NCBI GenBank assembly: GCA_002189035.1
Contig: NEEC01000008.1
Coordinates: 2,666,001-2,730,000 of the forward strand
Length of the DNA: 64,000 nucleotides
From: Utricularia gibba
Taxonomy: Eukaryota; Streptophyta; Magnoliopsida; Lamiales; Lentibulariaceae
Direction of reading: 5' to 3'
Shown: piece by piece, positions 44,480 to 59,107 of the stretch
How positions within the stretch are numbered: position 1 is the stretch's first letter
Layout: each line of letters begins with the position of its first letter
Notes under the pieces: generated by a model
What the model saw: the letters and a program-made list of their open reading frames with translations, nothing else
What the model was told of the DNA's origin: nothing
The model's database searches: none
Translations under genes and position numbers: made by a program

Positions 44480-47400
44480 CTAAGCCTTCCCAGTGGAGCC
44501 AAATAATCGCATTTTCTCAGCTGCCACAGCCTTCATGGCTTCCTTTGCAGACTTCATGACATTGACCAGATCTTTCCCGGGGTTGCTTAGAGAGTCGATG
44601 TAAGCTTTTCGAACTTCAGTGTTAACATTGAATTTTCGTATTCCCAGCTTTATACATTCCTGCAATGCAATGCACGTGAGTGAAGATGGAATCTAGAGAT
44701 AACATCACTTGCCTTAGGAAGAGATCTACCTCAATGATGTCTTTTGGCAACCCAGAGGCCCCATGAAGAACTAAATGAACTCTGCCACGACATTCTTCAT
44801 ACAAATCCTAGAGATATATGCAAACGTTATTGCTTCATTTGGAATGCAGGTAATAACATAGTTGATATTGGCTACCTAGATACATGATACGTGAAACAAA
44901 AACATTTCTATAATTGCAAGAGCATCAGATCCCTTATGACAGTTTGCAAGTAATAATATTTCAGCTCAAGAAGAAGTGGGGTGATGCCACGTTATTGCAG
45001 GAAAAATCTGAATAGTTGAGGAAAAGAAAATTGAAATATGCATAACCTTTAGCAAATCAAGTCTGAGATTTGGGCCGCTTGCTGGGTATTTTCCATGAAC
45101 ATTTCCTATGCAGACAGCCAAAGCACCAATGCCTGTTGCATCGATGAACTCACGAGCCTGAAACATGACATGAATCTCTTGTTAACATAAGAAGATACAC
45201 TTGCAAGTGTTTTAACGCCAAGGAAACCTGTTTGACATCCGTCAGTCTTGCTTCATAGTCTTCCACAGTCAAGCCATCTTCAGTTCCTGATAATCTTCCT
45301 AACTCAGCTTCTACCATTAAGTTTTTAGATTGCGCTACGAGCGAAATATATTTGGTATATGCAATATTCTCCTTGAAGGGTAGGTGCGATCCATCAACCA
45401 TGACTGAGTCTAATCCCTGGTATATTTTCACAAAAAAAAAGCTTAATGATCATGTGTAAAGAAATGAAAGTAAGGTTTGAGCACTTTTTGATACTTGCAA
45501 AATGCTCAAACAAATTATTAGAAGCTGCTTACGTAGTCCATAATTTCTAGCAGTTCTTGCTTAGATGTTCCATGGTCAAAGTGAACAGCGATGGGAACCT
45601 GCATGGAAATTCTTTGGCTTATAATTTTCGAAAACTACCTTTGGCATGAGACAGATTCCAGTCTATATAACAACTTCGATCATCTGAGATAATATTTTTG
45701 AGTACAAAAGATGCCCAGTTTTTGAGCCATAAGGGAGAAATGGAGATCGTCTATATTTCATATAGACTTCTAGTTACGCAGTGGGAATATGTTATACAGA
45801 AAGTTCCACTCACACTTGCTTGTTCTGCAGCACTGATACAGGATGCTAGCAAAGGAATTCCTCCTTGCTCCAGTGCCCCAGGATGAATCTGAAAGCATAT
45901 CAAAACCAAATAAAAATTTCAAATTTCTCTAAGCAGTTGTCATGCTGATCTGCCCTACTGCGTCTGGAGAGACTAATTCATGGTAGCAATCTAGAGAAGT
46001 TTAATTCAGCTTCATCTATTTTTCCGAGCTACATATCCTAAGAAAAAAAAAGTACCCCGCATTTGGCTTAGTTGAATATTACAATAATAAATTACTGCAT
46101 TGAGAGAAGATCCTGCACCAAATACAGTCTCGAAAATCTTATGTGTATGGCCACTGAAGTTTAAAAATGACGAGCAATTCAAACCTGCAAGATAGCAGGG
46201 CTCTGTTCTTCTTCAGCAGCAGTAACAACAGCAGCAACTCCTTCAAGGTTATACACATTGAAAGCTCCAACAGCATAACCACCTTTCTCAGCATTCTTAT
46301 ATAATGGATGAAGAGTCAGTGTGTAGAACAAGTACAAAAAAAAATGGCATAGATGAATATTCTTACTTGAAGAAGTTCCAAGGTTGAAGGTCTTTTGGGG
46401 TATGCCCAACATTTTACCACTTCTGCAAGGGCGTTGCTGTCACCAACATTTCCTGATAATTGGTTTAAGAATATCTAGATCAACTTAGAAAGAAGTAAAA
46501 AAAAGTGACATGGACTATTTTTATATTACCAGGGAATACAATATAAGGGACCCCAGGATGGGTGCTTTCAGGGCCTAGTTGCCACAAGGGTACTCCAGCA
46601 AGGGCTTGACCAACAATTTTCGCACGTTTTACTTCTAGAGCTTTTGTTGCAATGTCTGAAGATGTTATCCCACCCTGCCACAAAAAAAATGCAATTTTAA
46701 TCTCCCAAAGAATCAGAATTAAATACTCCTGAGTAAAGCAAACAGGATGTTATGTCTGTTATGAGGGCTTGGCTCGTCCAGTGCCTGTTTTTCAATGATC
46801 AACTGTGGGTTCATTTAAATCTGCGGCACTGGATATCTAGTATAATCCAGCACAAGAGAAATTCACGCTTGCACATTCAACGGGATTTTATAATTTGCTG
46901 AAAACAGCGCATATGGTTCCTTAAATTGAACTATCTTTATCTTGCAAAGTAATTCCTCTAAAGGCAATCAAGTTTCTCAATTTGTTCAGAGAAAAAAAGC
47001 AGATCCGAGAATATGGCAAGCCAAGCAAGTTTTAGAGGATTTTCTACCAAAGGTGAAGAACAATGACAATGATGATAAATATTGAGGCATGCCAAATCAT
47101 TTGCTGCTTTATAATGAATTAGCTATACTGCCCAAAGCTCATTGAATCAGGCCAGACCCGTGCATCTACATTACAATACTTAATAAAACCATGGTAAAAG
47201 AGCAGAAACATCCCATTAACATCAACTCAGAAATATGGAGATCGTTAAAGCAAGGATTTAAATGGATCACACTAACCTTTGCGAGGATATATCTTGGTCT
47301 TTCTGTTATACCACGCACTATTTCCACAAGTGCAGAACTCACTTTGGCGTTGATTTCTAAGCTTTCAGAAGAAGCTGTTTGAAATACACTAGTTTTTACT

Positions 47401-50400
47401 CCAAAAAAATAAAAAATAAAAAAATGATCCAGCAGAGAATGCAAAAGCACACATTTGATATTGTTGAAACATACACTCGCACAACGTCTTGAAACAAAAT
47501 AACTGCGAATGCGAACTTACATTTTCCCACAACAAGTTTCCGACTAGTAACTATGAGGGTGTCCTTTCCACTTTTAAGGTATGCATTAGCCAAGTCAGAA
47601 ACATTTTTTAGCTCTTCCTCCCTTTCTTCTACTGAATTTTGAGCAACTCGATCAACAGAAACCTGTTCCAATAACGAGGTTCAAAAGAGACATTGTACTT
47701 ATAATGAGTCACATTACTTCTGCAAGGAAGAGGGAATTTTGTAAGTAAAACAAAAATCTGAAGCACCTCAATCCGCTTCAATGCATGACTTCGTTGTATC
47801 AATAGATCTTCAACCTGCCACTTGGAGTAAACAACAATTCATGTAAACAAAAAACATGAACGCTTTATGGTTTACCTGCTTTGTTGTTTTGGGAACATAA
47901 GAACCAACTACTATGAGTCCACCATGCCTTTCCCTTTGTATTCCAAGGTCAACAGGGAGCAATGGAGCTTTAGGAGTGATACCTAACCGAGCAGAAACAA
48001 AGCTTGCAGCTGTTCGACAGAGGAAGCTCTTTCCTTTCAACTCGGCCTAAAAAGAGCAGAAGATAATCAACAGTAAGCTTTAGAATTTCCAGTTTTCATG
48101 TCTCTCTTTTGCAACAAAAGCTGTAAGAGGAAAAAACAGCCTTATTTTACAAACAAATCAACCTGAATCATTCCTGCAGCAAAAACTGAAATATCTCTTT
48201 CGCTTGCAGCATTGACTATGCATGTAGATCCCTGAAACAATAGATTGGATAGAAGCCTCAAGTTTTCAGTGGCAGAAACATGGATCCTATAGCATTTTCA
48301 CCAATTCAGATTAAGTAATCTATCTAGATGAATAGTCGCTCATCAAGAAACATGCAGAGTACACAGAAGCTACTACAACATTTCAGTTCTTTTACATGGT
48401 AAGTCATGCCTCTTGATGACCAATTTTTGCTCGTGCAGAAGTTATTTAACTAATTAGCTGGCTATTATGGCATTCTCATCTTTGTCCACCCAAAGACATA
48501 CAATTCAACTGTCTGTCCATATAATACATCATGTTTCTCTCATTACAAAACATTTTCTTTTCTAAAGAAAGTCAAGAGCCAGAACAATGTAACATATGAC
48601 TTACATTTCACAAGCAGCCAACAGTCTGCTATTACAAAATAAGAATGCCCTAATTTACACAAGCTCACCACATATTGTTCACAATTCACAGGCAGCTAAT
48701 ATTAAAACACAGCACGCACACCTTCAGTCTCAAAAAATGAATAGAAATGTTTGAAACTATGCAACAAATGATTGTGTAAGGCTTCAATATGACTTCCAGA
48801 TGAGCTTTCCTGACCCATTATAAATGCCTTATTTCATATAGTTTTACAAACAAATTTGTATATGAATACTTCTTATGAGTTCGTCACTCGAGATGTACAT
48901 CAAAATTACAGAATCAATGGGCCAAATAATCATTTCTTTAGAAGATTTAAGGGAAGTACGCACAATACAGAATCAGTAGGAGACAATAAGCACTAAGAGC
49001 AGGCATTGTATCATGAACATTTATTTCATTGCACAAACCTTACTCAAACTGCACAGAAAATCACAAACAGCTTCAGGTCCACCCCTCCTGATTAGCTGTA
49101 TAGAAATGGTGGATACACCAGTAGCTTTTATGCGCCCCTTGGTTTTCTCCTCCACCCACTGAAAGCTTTAGTGATTATGTTCAATTCTTCATTGTAATGA
49201 GAGTAAAATGCTAATTTCCTTCCTTATCCGCCCCATAAATAAATAAAATAAATGTTGCAAGAGCACAAGACCTCTTGGAGATTAGAAGATTTATAGCCGA
49301 AAGAGGCATCCTTTGCAAATTCTGTTTCTCCACATGGGATTAACCTGAAAATTAAACGTCCTTCAAGTATGATATTGAATGGCGAATGAAGAAAATCTAT
49401 TGAAATTTATGAGCAGGAACATGTACCCATAGTTCATTTACTCAAACACAGGACATGCAGACCGGGTTTTGACTTGGGGAAGGGGACACAGTAAAGTATG
49501 TTCTTTATCCATTCACTGTTTCTGCAACTTTAATATTACCCTTTGCTATATCTTTATGAGAATGAATTGAGAACTGCTGCTAACTTTTTAATTAGTCTCT
49601 GTTTCTGCAACTTAAATCAAGCTTGGCACCCCATAACTAACTTTACTCAATGCTGCCTTGTTGACAGGATTTACTCAACCTTTAGCAATATGCAGATGCA
49701 TAATATATGCAAGTGAGAATAATACCTGTCAGAATCTGTAACATAATGTACATCTCCAATAGTAAGGCGACCACCTTGAAAGAAGAAGGGGCACAATAAC
49801 CATGAATCCACGTCACCAAGTACAGAGACTGCAGCATCTAACTCCTATTTATGTTAAAGGTAAATTCAAAGATTTAATGACGTAGACAAAAAAATGGAAT
49901 ATGCAATATAAGGCATTTTTACCTCAGGAAAATGACCTCTTAATGTTGAGTCCCCTCTTAGAACCACAGTGAATTCTACTTCTACCTTCTTGGCAGCAGC
50001 AGACAAGTTGCTGCAGATATCTGTCACGAGTTTGCTAGCCTACGGAAAATAGTTCTTATAAGTAGATAGTCACATAATGTTTCTAGATTAACCAAGAAAA
50101 AAATACTAAGAGAATGACTAGGTATTTTACCTTGTCGGCAGTTAAGGAACGAGAATTCGTCAAAATAAAGAAGCATTTAGGCCTCTCGCTGAACTCCTGA
50201 ACCAGAGAATGAACACTCCTGAAATCAATAAAGATGAGGAATGAAATTACTTATAGGAAAATTTTGGTTTTTTGGAGTTGCACCATGTGATCACCAAGAG
50301 ACCCTAGAAAAAATGTTGAAACCAGATTGAAGGTATGGAAATCCAAGCTGACCACATGATACTAAGTTATACATTAAAATGAAACACTACGCCACAGAGA

Positions 50401-53400
50401 AAATAAATAGAAATATGGTTGTCTAGTCAAATTAATTTAAACCACAATGATGCTAAAACTGGAAATGTTTTATAAAATAAACATAAATAAATAAATAAAT
50501 TCTTCAATAAAAGATTATTTATATCCCTTTTTGTGGAAATCTTGGCTACAGACTTTTTTCTTTGCAGTTATTTCATCTTACCATTCTGTCAAAACATGAA
50601 TCCCATGAACTGTTTGAGTTCCGGTTGGATCATCATCAAGAACAACCAATGTTTTCAAGCTTTTGTGGGAAAGGTTAACTATGCCAGCAACAGGATCATC
50701 AGGCCATTCAAGTGGAAGAGATCGCAAGACAGACTCCTTTGATAGGGCATGGGGCTTTGCTTCGACTTTGACTCCTGTCAGTGTTTCATAGACCTGAAAA
50801 AACATGCATGAGAAGTTGCATCAGTTGTCACTTGCTGCTACGCAGATCAAATCATTAATGTATGTACATGGAAACAATTTAGGAAATAACACCATGAATT
50901 GCTAAGAACATCACTTGACAATTATCCCAATTCGTACTCATTTCTACATATTCTCCAGATTTGACTCTAATACCAAATATCATAATTCATACTTCCCATT
51001 CATAATCAATGTGAGAAAAAATTCCTATTGTTATCTTGGATACACAATTAAACTCACAGATCCTTAGGAATAGTAGACTATTTCTCTATTTTGTAGTTTT
51101 CCTGAATCAAGCGAAGTATCACAAATCTTTCACCTCATGCGGTACTCTATTGTCTTTTTCATTCCATGGAATCGAATCCTTATTTATTCTTTGCCATTGA
51201 TACTTGCCACCCTTCCACGAGGGCCTTATACTCGCCCTTTCATGGAAATTTGGTGTCCCCACTAACAGTTGACCAAGCAATTATTGACCCGAATATAGCT
51301 CTAATATCAAATATTCCTTTTCTTTTGGACACCCACTCTCATGGATTTGATTCTCCATCTTTGAACTAATAGCTTCACATGTGATCACCCATCATAAAAC
51401 TACTGCGACCCAAGTATGCTTAAACAATATTTGCATAGTCATAATACTTAATAACTGATGAGATTCCCTAACATACTACTGTCCCCCTTCCTTACAACAA
51501 TACAATAAATAGCCATGCCGCACCAGAAAATAAAAAATATAGATAGATATTTATAGATATCTTTCTATTTGCTTTGTTGAGAAATTGAAGAACCAAATAC
51601 CTTAACAACGCCAGCATCATCCATACGGCCCCATCCAGCAGCAGAACCTGACCAAAAAAATGTCGCATTTCCATCAATATGATAAGAAAAAACACATGCA
51701 TGTGAGTTTTCCATGTCAATTCAAACAAAAGGACAGTCAAGGGAACATGCACATGAAGAACCACGGTACATGTCCTTTGAACTACCATTACTGTACTAGT
51801 GATGTTTGTACGTTGAGATAAGCAATTAAACATATGGATGCTGAACCAACCAAAAGAAGAAAGGGAAAAAATCATATGAAGAGCATGAAACACATGTGGG
51901 TGGATAAGCAAGCTTTGTACGATAAAAATTCCATTTTGAGAAGCACCATTATGACTGAATGGTACTCACATTCTGATGGCAAAAAAGTACGGAAGACAAA
52001 GATGACCAAACTGAGGATACCAATGAAATTATTGAAATAAGAAAAGTAAGTAGAAAGGATACTAGAATTCTGTCTATTTAATTGAGAAACTGCATCAAAA
52101 AAAAAAAAAAAATTGAAAAGTGAAGAGAAGGCTACCACCTGCCAAGAACAACTGGTGCGCCACATTTGACACATTAAGTGGAACCTTTCCAGATGAACCT
52201 TCACTTGAAACAATGCCCTGCATAAAAGTAGAATATCACAGACCAGCAATCCCATTAAGAATCTAAATAATAATGTAGGGAGTGACTGCATTTCTATGAT
52301 TAGCCATACCAAATCCTTTACAAATATATCAAGGGCAGACAATGGTGTATAGTCACTCTCTAACATGTGAGGACCACGATTCTCAAACATCCTGTGGTAG
52401 GCAAAGTAGTTCAATTAGACTAGCACTGACTCACGCATACATTCAACTACAAGAAAGTTGCCTGAGAAAAAAAAAATGAAGGAAACTAAACACAATAAAA
52501 TTATCAAGATTGAGAATAATTGGTCTCCAATTGAGGAATTCCATCACCTACTATACATCATCTAAAATTTATAACAGTAGGAGGCACAAGTCACATGAAA
52601 CAGCAGCAGAAAGCAGCATCCTATAAATATTTTTACAAGTCACATAAAACTAACCATGATGCTCCAGAGCTGTTTCTGATTATATCATACAAGAGTCTTG
52701 TATTAATACCCAGTCGAGCCCCAAATGCCAATGCCTCAGCTGTTGATGCAATATGAACTCCAGCGAGAAGTTGATTGATCATTTTGACCACACTAAAGAA
52801 AAACAGCAAAATAAAACAAACAGAATCACACATTGAGATTTCAACAAATTAAATAATAAGTAACATGAATAGGCGTAGCACATGCCATATAAAGAGTGGT
52901 TGCTCTAAAATTTATGAGTGCATGGCATGAAGTAAAGTAGAAACAAATATAGTAGAATGATCTCTACCTTCCAGCTCCACAGCCACCATTTATTACATAA
53001 AGCTTCTCACTCAATGCTGGACAAAAGAAGACGAACTTTAATTCGAAAACATATTGCAGTCATATGGTTCACATAAGGGTTATGATATTTCAACCTGATA
53101 GGATCGAACTAACATGCAGTAGAGCTTCATCAGAGCCTGAAGCCATTATCTGCAATGCACTTCTATACATCAGGCAAGAAAATTAAACTCATATAACCTG
53201 CAGCCTTGAATGAGGATACTATGTACTAGAAGCTAATGTTCCTCATACAGTAAGGGTCCCATTAGCAGCCCTTTTCACACCCCCGGAGACTGGAGCATCC
53301 ACCAACTTCAAATCCTTTTGTTCATCTGTAAAAGTTGTATTAATCATACCCTTGTGCATAAATCTATACATATCTAAAAAGAATCAATAGAAATTATGCG

Positions 53401-56400
53401 CATAGCTTTCAGAAGATCGAAAAACCTACTTTTCAATCTCTGCTCTAGCTGTCTCACAAATGCAGGAGATACTGTTGATGAAAGGATAATGGATGCTCCG
53501 GATGGGAGAGCTACACTTTCACCCAATAGTGAAATTAACACATACTGTAATAAGATTAAAATATAAAAATGCATTCACACCTGCAACAGCACCATTATCC
53601 CCATATAACACACTTTCTGCTTGATATTCGTTTGCCACCATAACAATTAAGGCATCCACATCTGCAAAAATATAATATACAAAAAATTGTAAATAATCAA
53701 TTCAAAATGACTTGCAACCAAGACATTGAACAATTCTGCATTAGCACATGTGCACACTTCATATCAAAGATCACATTCAAATTAATAACACAAAAGGGTT
53801 AGCGAGTATGCATGTATCCAAAGATGGACTAATGCGACTAAGCTCAAGAAGCACCTTTGGATACTTCTGCAGGACTACATCCAGCTATTCCACCTTCATT
53901 TTCAAATCGCGATATTACTGGTTTGTATACCTGGGTCGGATGCATATTAAACAATTAAATCTGAAAAATTCAAAATCGCCAATTTTTTATATTATGGCTT
54001 CCCTAACCAGTTCATCATTATATCTCTTTCCATTAGTTGAAACCAGTTTTTGTTATTAGTACAAAAATACATATAAAAAAATGAGAGTATAAAATATAAA
54101 AACCAGATGGTCATCTCAATAAGAAAATAAGCCTCCAGTGATAAAAGAAGATTTGAAGATCGGGTGTATTATAGGGAGCGGATGTTTCTAAGCTTAGATT
54201 TATTTTTATCTCTGGAAACTTGATAAGTTTTTTATATGGGTGAAGCCAAAGAGCCATTTGCCTTTGAAGACATTTCTCATGAAAAGTAATTTAATAATGT
54301 ACCATAAATGAAGCAAAACCTCCTAGCAGGAACTTCTCTCTCTATATGGAATGAGAAGCACAGAAAGACTTACATCATAACCAAGCACATTGAAATCAGA
54401 TTTCAGAAGATGCGTTGCCATGCCAAAACCCATGGCCCCTAACCCAATAAATCCAATACTCTCCACATTTTTCGAAGAAACCAGTCTAGCAGCCAATTCC
54501 TCTGGATCGTAGGCTTTTGCATGAGCAGCATCTATGATGTTCACCCCCATTAATCTTTCCCAGAGCTTTATACACATTTAGGCATTTGAAGTGAGTAATA
54601 GATGATATCATTAAAAAACACGGATTTCATCAAAAGTCTTTCTTACTTACCTTAAGAGATGGTGTTTCTTTGCTGTCTGTCATGCCATTTGAAGAAACTG
54701 TTAAGATATGGGTCAAAAGGAATATCTAAGCAAAGTTTTGAATGAATATTACAATACTTTTAGAAAACTGAAGCATATAAAAGAAAATGAAGCTCCAAAA
54801 GTCAAAACGAGAACCAAGCATACCTGCAAGGATTTGCTGGTGAGCAACTGCTAAAAGAGGAAGGGGAAATCTTAAACTTTTAGCCATCTCTAGCACTAGA
54901 ACCTGTAGAAAAAGACCGCATTATGTTAAGAAAACTAAAATCATTGAATAACAAGGAAATGTAGTCACCAAATCCTTGGGGAAACATGGACTTCGCTGCA
55001 GGAGCAAAGATTTTATAATGACTGTGAACCTAATGTAACCACTTCTTTATGCACCTTGTACCCAACTAGATGACGAAAATTCATAATGACCTATTCACAA
55101 GCCTCGATTTCAGGATTTATTATGGGAGTCTAAATGTTCTCATGTCCAACACACAATGAAAATATTATAAGAGAGGTAAGATTTCCTATCTTGATGATAG
55201 ATACATCCATTTGCTTATCTCTGAACCTAAGACTAGGGTAGTTCTGATGCCCTTGAGGAACAAATTTAATAACAGGGTAAACGTGTGTCCTCTTCACAAA
55301 AAAGAATGGTTGCAAAATTTTTCAAAATAACTACCAATTGAACTCAAATAATTTAGCAAACAACAAAACCATTTGGCTACTCATTTTTTGCCATGTTAAA
55401 GATACAGAAGAAAAAAACTTCACCTAAGGAAATCTTAAACAAACACCCAAGAAAAACTATACAACCGAAGTAAAACTCAACTCCCTTGCATTATTCAAAT
55501 TTATCAGCCACTGATTAAGTAGAATTTTGATTTAAGCAGGCAATATCAAGTATAGGAAAGCTGTTCCCACATGGAAAATTTCAGTGCAAAATAGGAACTT
55601 AGTGATGCAAAACGCTTCAATACAAAGGATCATTCAGATAATGCAAAAAAGATGCAAATTCGAATGTTCACAATCTGCTTCAGGTTCCTTACCAAACTTT
55701 CACGTAGAGCATCAAGATACTTGCAACTCCATTCATGATGATTAATCAGACTAGGAACATAATTTTTGAAAACCCTGCAAAGCATTTGATTACAGAAAGT
55801 AAAAGACATTAAAATCAAAAGAAAATGATATACGTGTGGCCAAAAACATCAAAGTCTAATTAAGGAGATATACTCAATAGGGAGCTGCAGGAGGTATGCA
55901 ATATGGTTTTATCTAAGTGAAGCAAAGCAAGTCAGAAGATAGGAGAGAATCTTGGGCTAGCTAGCACATCAAAATAATCAGAAAAAACAGATGGACTACA
56001 TGTTCTGGTGAAGTTTTAGTTATTCTGATGGTGTAACTCAAGATTCTCTTGACTGTACCACTTATTGGATCAGTCACATAAAAGATTCTTCCCAATAAAT
56101 AAATTAAGTATCTTAACAGCCGAGGTTGAGCCAAAGTGAAAAGAGAAACTTGAAATTTCTGGTTGCATATTACCATGAATTTCCAGCTGCATTGGAGATG
56201 ATGTTATGTATTATCCATGGATGAATTCCAGCACGAGCACTGAGGGCCAATGCCTCAACTGCAGCTACAAGGTGGATTCCCTCCAAAAGGTCAATTACCA
56301 TTTTGATTTTGCTGCATAAATTCACATATAATCATATAGAAAATGATCGTGTGAACAAAACAAAAATTGGAGTGAATTGCCTCAGGATGACAGGAAATTA

Positions 56401-58018
56401 TGAATTTATCAAGACACTATTTCCACATTCCGTATTCATGAAGTATCAACTATATACAATAAGGAGGTGGGGCCCCACATCATAAAAAAATCCTTTATTT
56501 TTGCAAGAAAACCAATCTAGAAGTCATAGTTTCAAAGAACATACAACAAAATACCTTGCAGCACCTATATCACCATCACATATGAAAATCCTTTCACTCA
56601 TTCCTGCTTACACAACAAATGTAAGTCATAAACTTTTTACAAGGCACCATCTCCAGAACCACTGAAAATTATTAATGGATATAAACCAGAAAGAAATGGC
56701 CGTGCTCGTGATGTAGACTCTGATTGTCCCGAGGAAATAATCTGAGTATAAAAAATAAACCAGAACAATCATCTACCAACTTAAGATGCATGGCCGGAAA
56801 TAAATGGGGAATCTAAAATATAAAACATCAAACTGCGTACCAATATATCTTCATTTGCAGCTCCAGATGTTGCCTTCATTACATACATATCAACTATGGT
56901 TTCTACCCGATATTCATCTGCCAAAGAACAGGGAGAAATGAATAGGCCACTTAGAGCTTTCCATAGTCCAGGTACTCAAAATTTACTTGCTGAGGATGCA
57001 ATTGGAACTCAAAATAAACAAAATATTCATCGACATGACATTATGAAACTTCACCGAGCTGACTTGTTGAATTGTGTCTACAGTTTAAAATAAAAACATT
57101 CCAGGCTACTATGCAGGAGACATCAAGACTGCACTCATTACTTGTGTAAAAGAAAAAGGAAGTATAATAGATTCAATAACCGCTAGAATAATAATATGTT
57201 GTCAAGCAGAAAAATTTTCACCTCTTAGACGTCTCTCCAGTTCTTGAATATGTAAGGGGTGTACAGTTGAATGAAGAACGATGACTACATCTTTGGATAG
57301 TCCTAGAAATTCACAGAAAGCAAACCTATCACATCAAAATAAAAAAAATAACAGAAAAAATGGATCGTTTTCCCCATTTCTTTCAAAGGGACCTCCATTA
57401 TATACTAAAAATATCACCTGCTGCAACACTTTCATTACAGAAGAAGATACCCGGTATTTGATCAACATGTGGTATCAAGATGACCAAAGCACTGACGCCT
57501 ACATTTAATACAGCAGGATTGAAAAACAATGTTAGTAAAATAGTATCTTGTAGCTGCTTAACCAATAGAAGTTTTATCATTTAAACACTCCTTACAAATT
57601 ATACAACCATCAAAGAAAAACTAAACGTTACACGTCATCCCATTAGCTCTTCATTAATGTATTACATGCTGTATTAATGTAGGCCAAAACGCTCATATAA
57701 CAAATTTCAATTTCAGAAATCAGCATTGCAGGAACAATGTAGATCACCAGTTTTCACGTCAACCAGATTAGTGCAGCATTTTCCAAACTTGGAGAAATCA
57801 TTCATCAGACGCGGCGACGTCTGCCATAGAGAATCAACGCTTGTTGTTCATCAAGTACGATTAGATGCAAGAAACCAATGAGGGATGTTACTACAACATG
57901 AATGCAACAAATGAATTACATCAAAAGCCTGAACCGTAAATCCAGATTGCGACAGAAGTGCCGCGAGTTTCAGAGAAACCTCGTCCAGTCCCACAAAGCC
58001 TACAACACCCGCCGCCAT
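44480..58018 (-). CDS. Four-module fusion: two HIBADH-like dehydrogenases, DUF1537 acid-sugar kinase, class II aldolase
   Basis: Orthologue of the large plant protein At1g18270 (about 1370 residues). Exon 1 is 58018-57920 (33 codons); the last exon ends in TAG at 44482-44480; about 30 short exons lie between. Module 1 (58.0 to ~55.7 kb) starts VVGFVGLDEVSLKLAALLSQ and later reads KMVIDLLEGIHLVAAVEALA. Module 2 (~54.5 to 51.6 kb) has an intact Rossmann motif IGFIGLGAMGFGMATHLLKS, VDAPVSGGVKRAANGT and the catalytic KMINQLLAGVHIASTAEAL. Module 3 (~50.8 to 46.5 kb) is a DUF1537 kinase: LVVLDDDPTGTQTVHGIHVL, LLCPFFFQGGRLTIGDVHYV and GGITSSDIATKALEVKRAKI. Module 4 (46.4 to 44.5 kb) is a zinc aldolase: GGYAVGAFNVYNLEGVAAVV, VPIAVHFDHGTSKQELLEIM, VHLVLHGASGLPKDIIE and KFNVNTEVRKAYIDSLSN. 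All exons I checked stay in frame. Cytosolic location is inferred (no signal or transit peptide). Introns near 48.3-49.0 and 54.9-55.7 kb are about 0.8 kb and hold no other gene. Confidence 0.92.
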
Positions 58019-58341
58019 CGCCGATGAGATGACAGGCATCTGAATGAGGAGGCGGAGGAGAATGATCAACGGAATGGATATAAAGCAGCAACAAAAAGCT
58101 CCCCCACTCAATTACAAAATACACGTAGACTAGCTGTCATTTCGTCAGTGGATTGTCGTTTGTCAACCTTTGCTTATCCAAATGTGATACGAAAGTAATA
58201 AAAGACAAACATAAATATTTTCAAGTTATAGAAAATGATTTTCCGTACCATATGAAATATTTATGTTGTTTTAAAATTATTAAATAGTAAATAAAATATT
58301 GATCATATTGAAATTAAGTATGAAAGTCAATTATACAATAA

Positions 58342-58718
58342 GGATGCGTTTGGTTTGTAGTATAAATTATCCCAAAATAAAATTAAGTAAGATATTAGGT
58401 TAGGATTAAATGGGATTGTATTTTGATGTGTTTGGTTTGTATTATAATAATTGAAATATGATAGTTGTTTGTATAATTAAAATGATGAAAATATTCTTAT
58501 TTTTTTAAATTGGGTTTTCTATAAAAAAACAAAAAGCATTTATGTTATTATTATGGTATTCAAAAATAACATTCAACAAACTTGAATTATTTTATTCTAT
58601 TTTCATAGAATAAAAAATCTATATAGTAGAAGATAACTAATTACTTATTCATAATCAAACATCGAATAACGATATACTATTTAATTATACCTTATTATCC
58701 CACGAACGAAACGCACCC
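58342..58718. mobile_element. Tourist/PIF-Harbinger-type MITE, 377 bases
   Basis: The ends are imperfect inverted repeats, GGATGCGTTTGGTTTGTAG on the left and, reversed, GGGTGCGTTTCGTTCGTGG on the right (15 of 19 match). They are flanked by a 3-base duplication TAA (58339-58341 and 58719-58721). The GGxTGCGTTTGGTT-like end and TAA target are typical of Tourist-like MITEs. The interior is AT-rich with no ORF. It lies upstream of the large fusion gene. Confidence 0.75.
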
Positions 58719-58721
58719 TAA

Positions 58722-59107
58722 ATATATATCATATTAAAAAAAGTTAGTTTCAATTTATTATTATTAATATATATTTTTTATTTGTATATTCTTAATTATT
58801 TCTTATTGTTTATTATAATAGATGGAGCATTTAAATAAGAGATGTTAAGTGGAGAGGTAGAAGGTCGAAGTGCAATCTAAACAATCATGAATGACACAAT
58901 ACAATAGCACAGCATTTCACACACACGCACACACACATATGTTTGGTGAAAAGAGAAGCGGACGAGGTCGAAGAGGGAACCCCATCTTGACTGCATCCAG
59001 TCCTCCATTTATTACACCTTAAGCTTCACCAGAGGCGGTTGAAGCAAGACAACGAACTGCATGAATTAACACGGCGGCGGAGGTGGGCGGAGGGAGGGTT
59101 CAGAAGA
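58722..59107. other. Intergenic, AT-rich, with a CA microsatellite
   Basis: 58722-58830 is AT-rich. An imperfect CA run (CACACACGCACACACACA) lies near 58919-58938. The rest is the 3' UTR side of the minus-strand WPC gene. No gene is seen. Confidence 0.4.
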
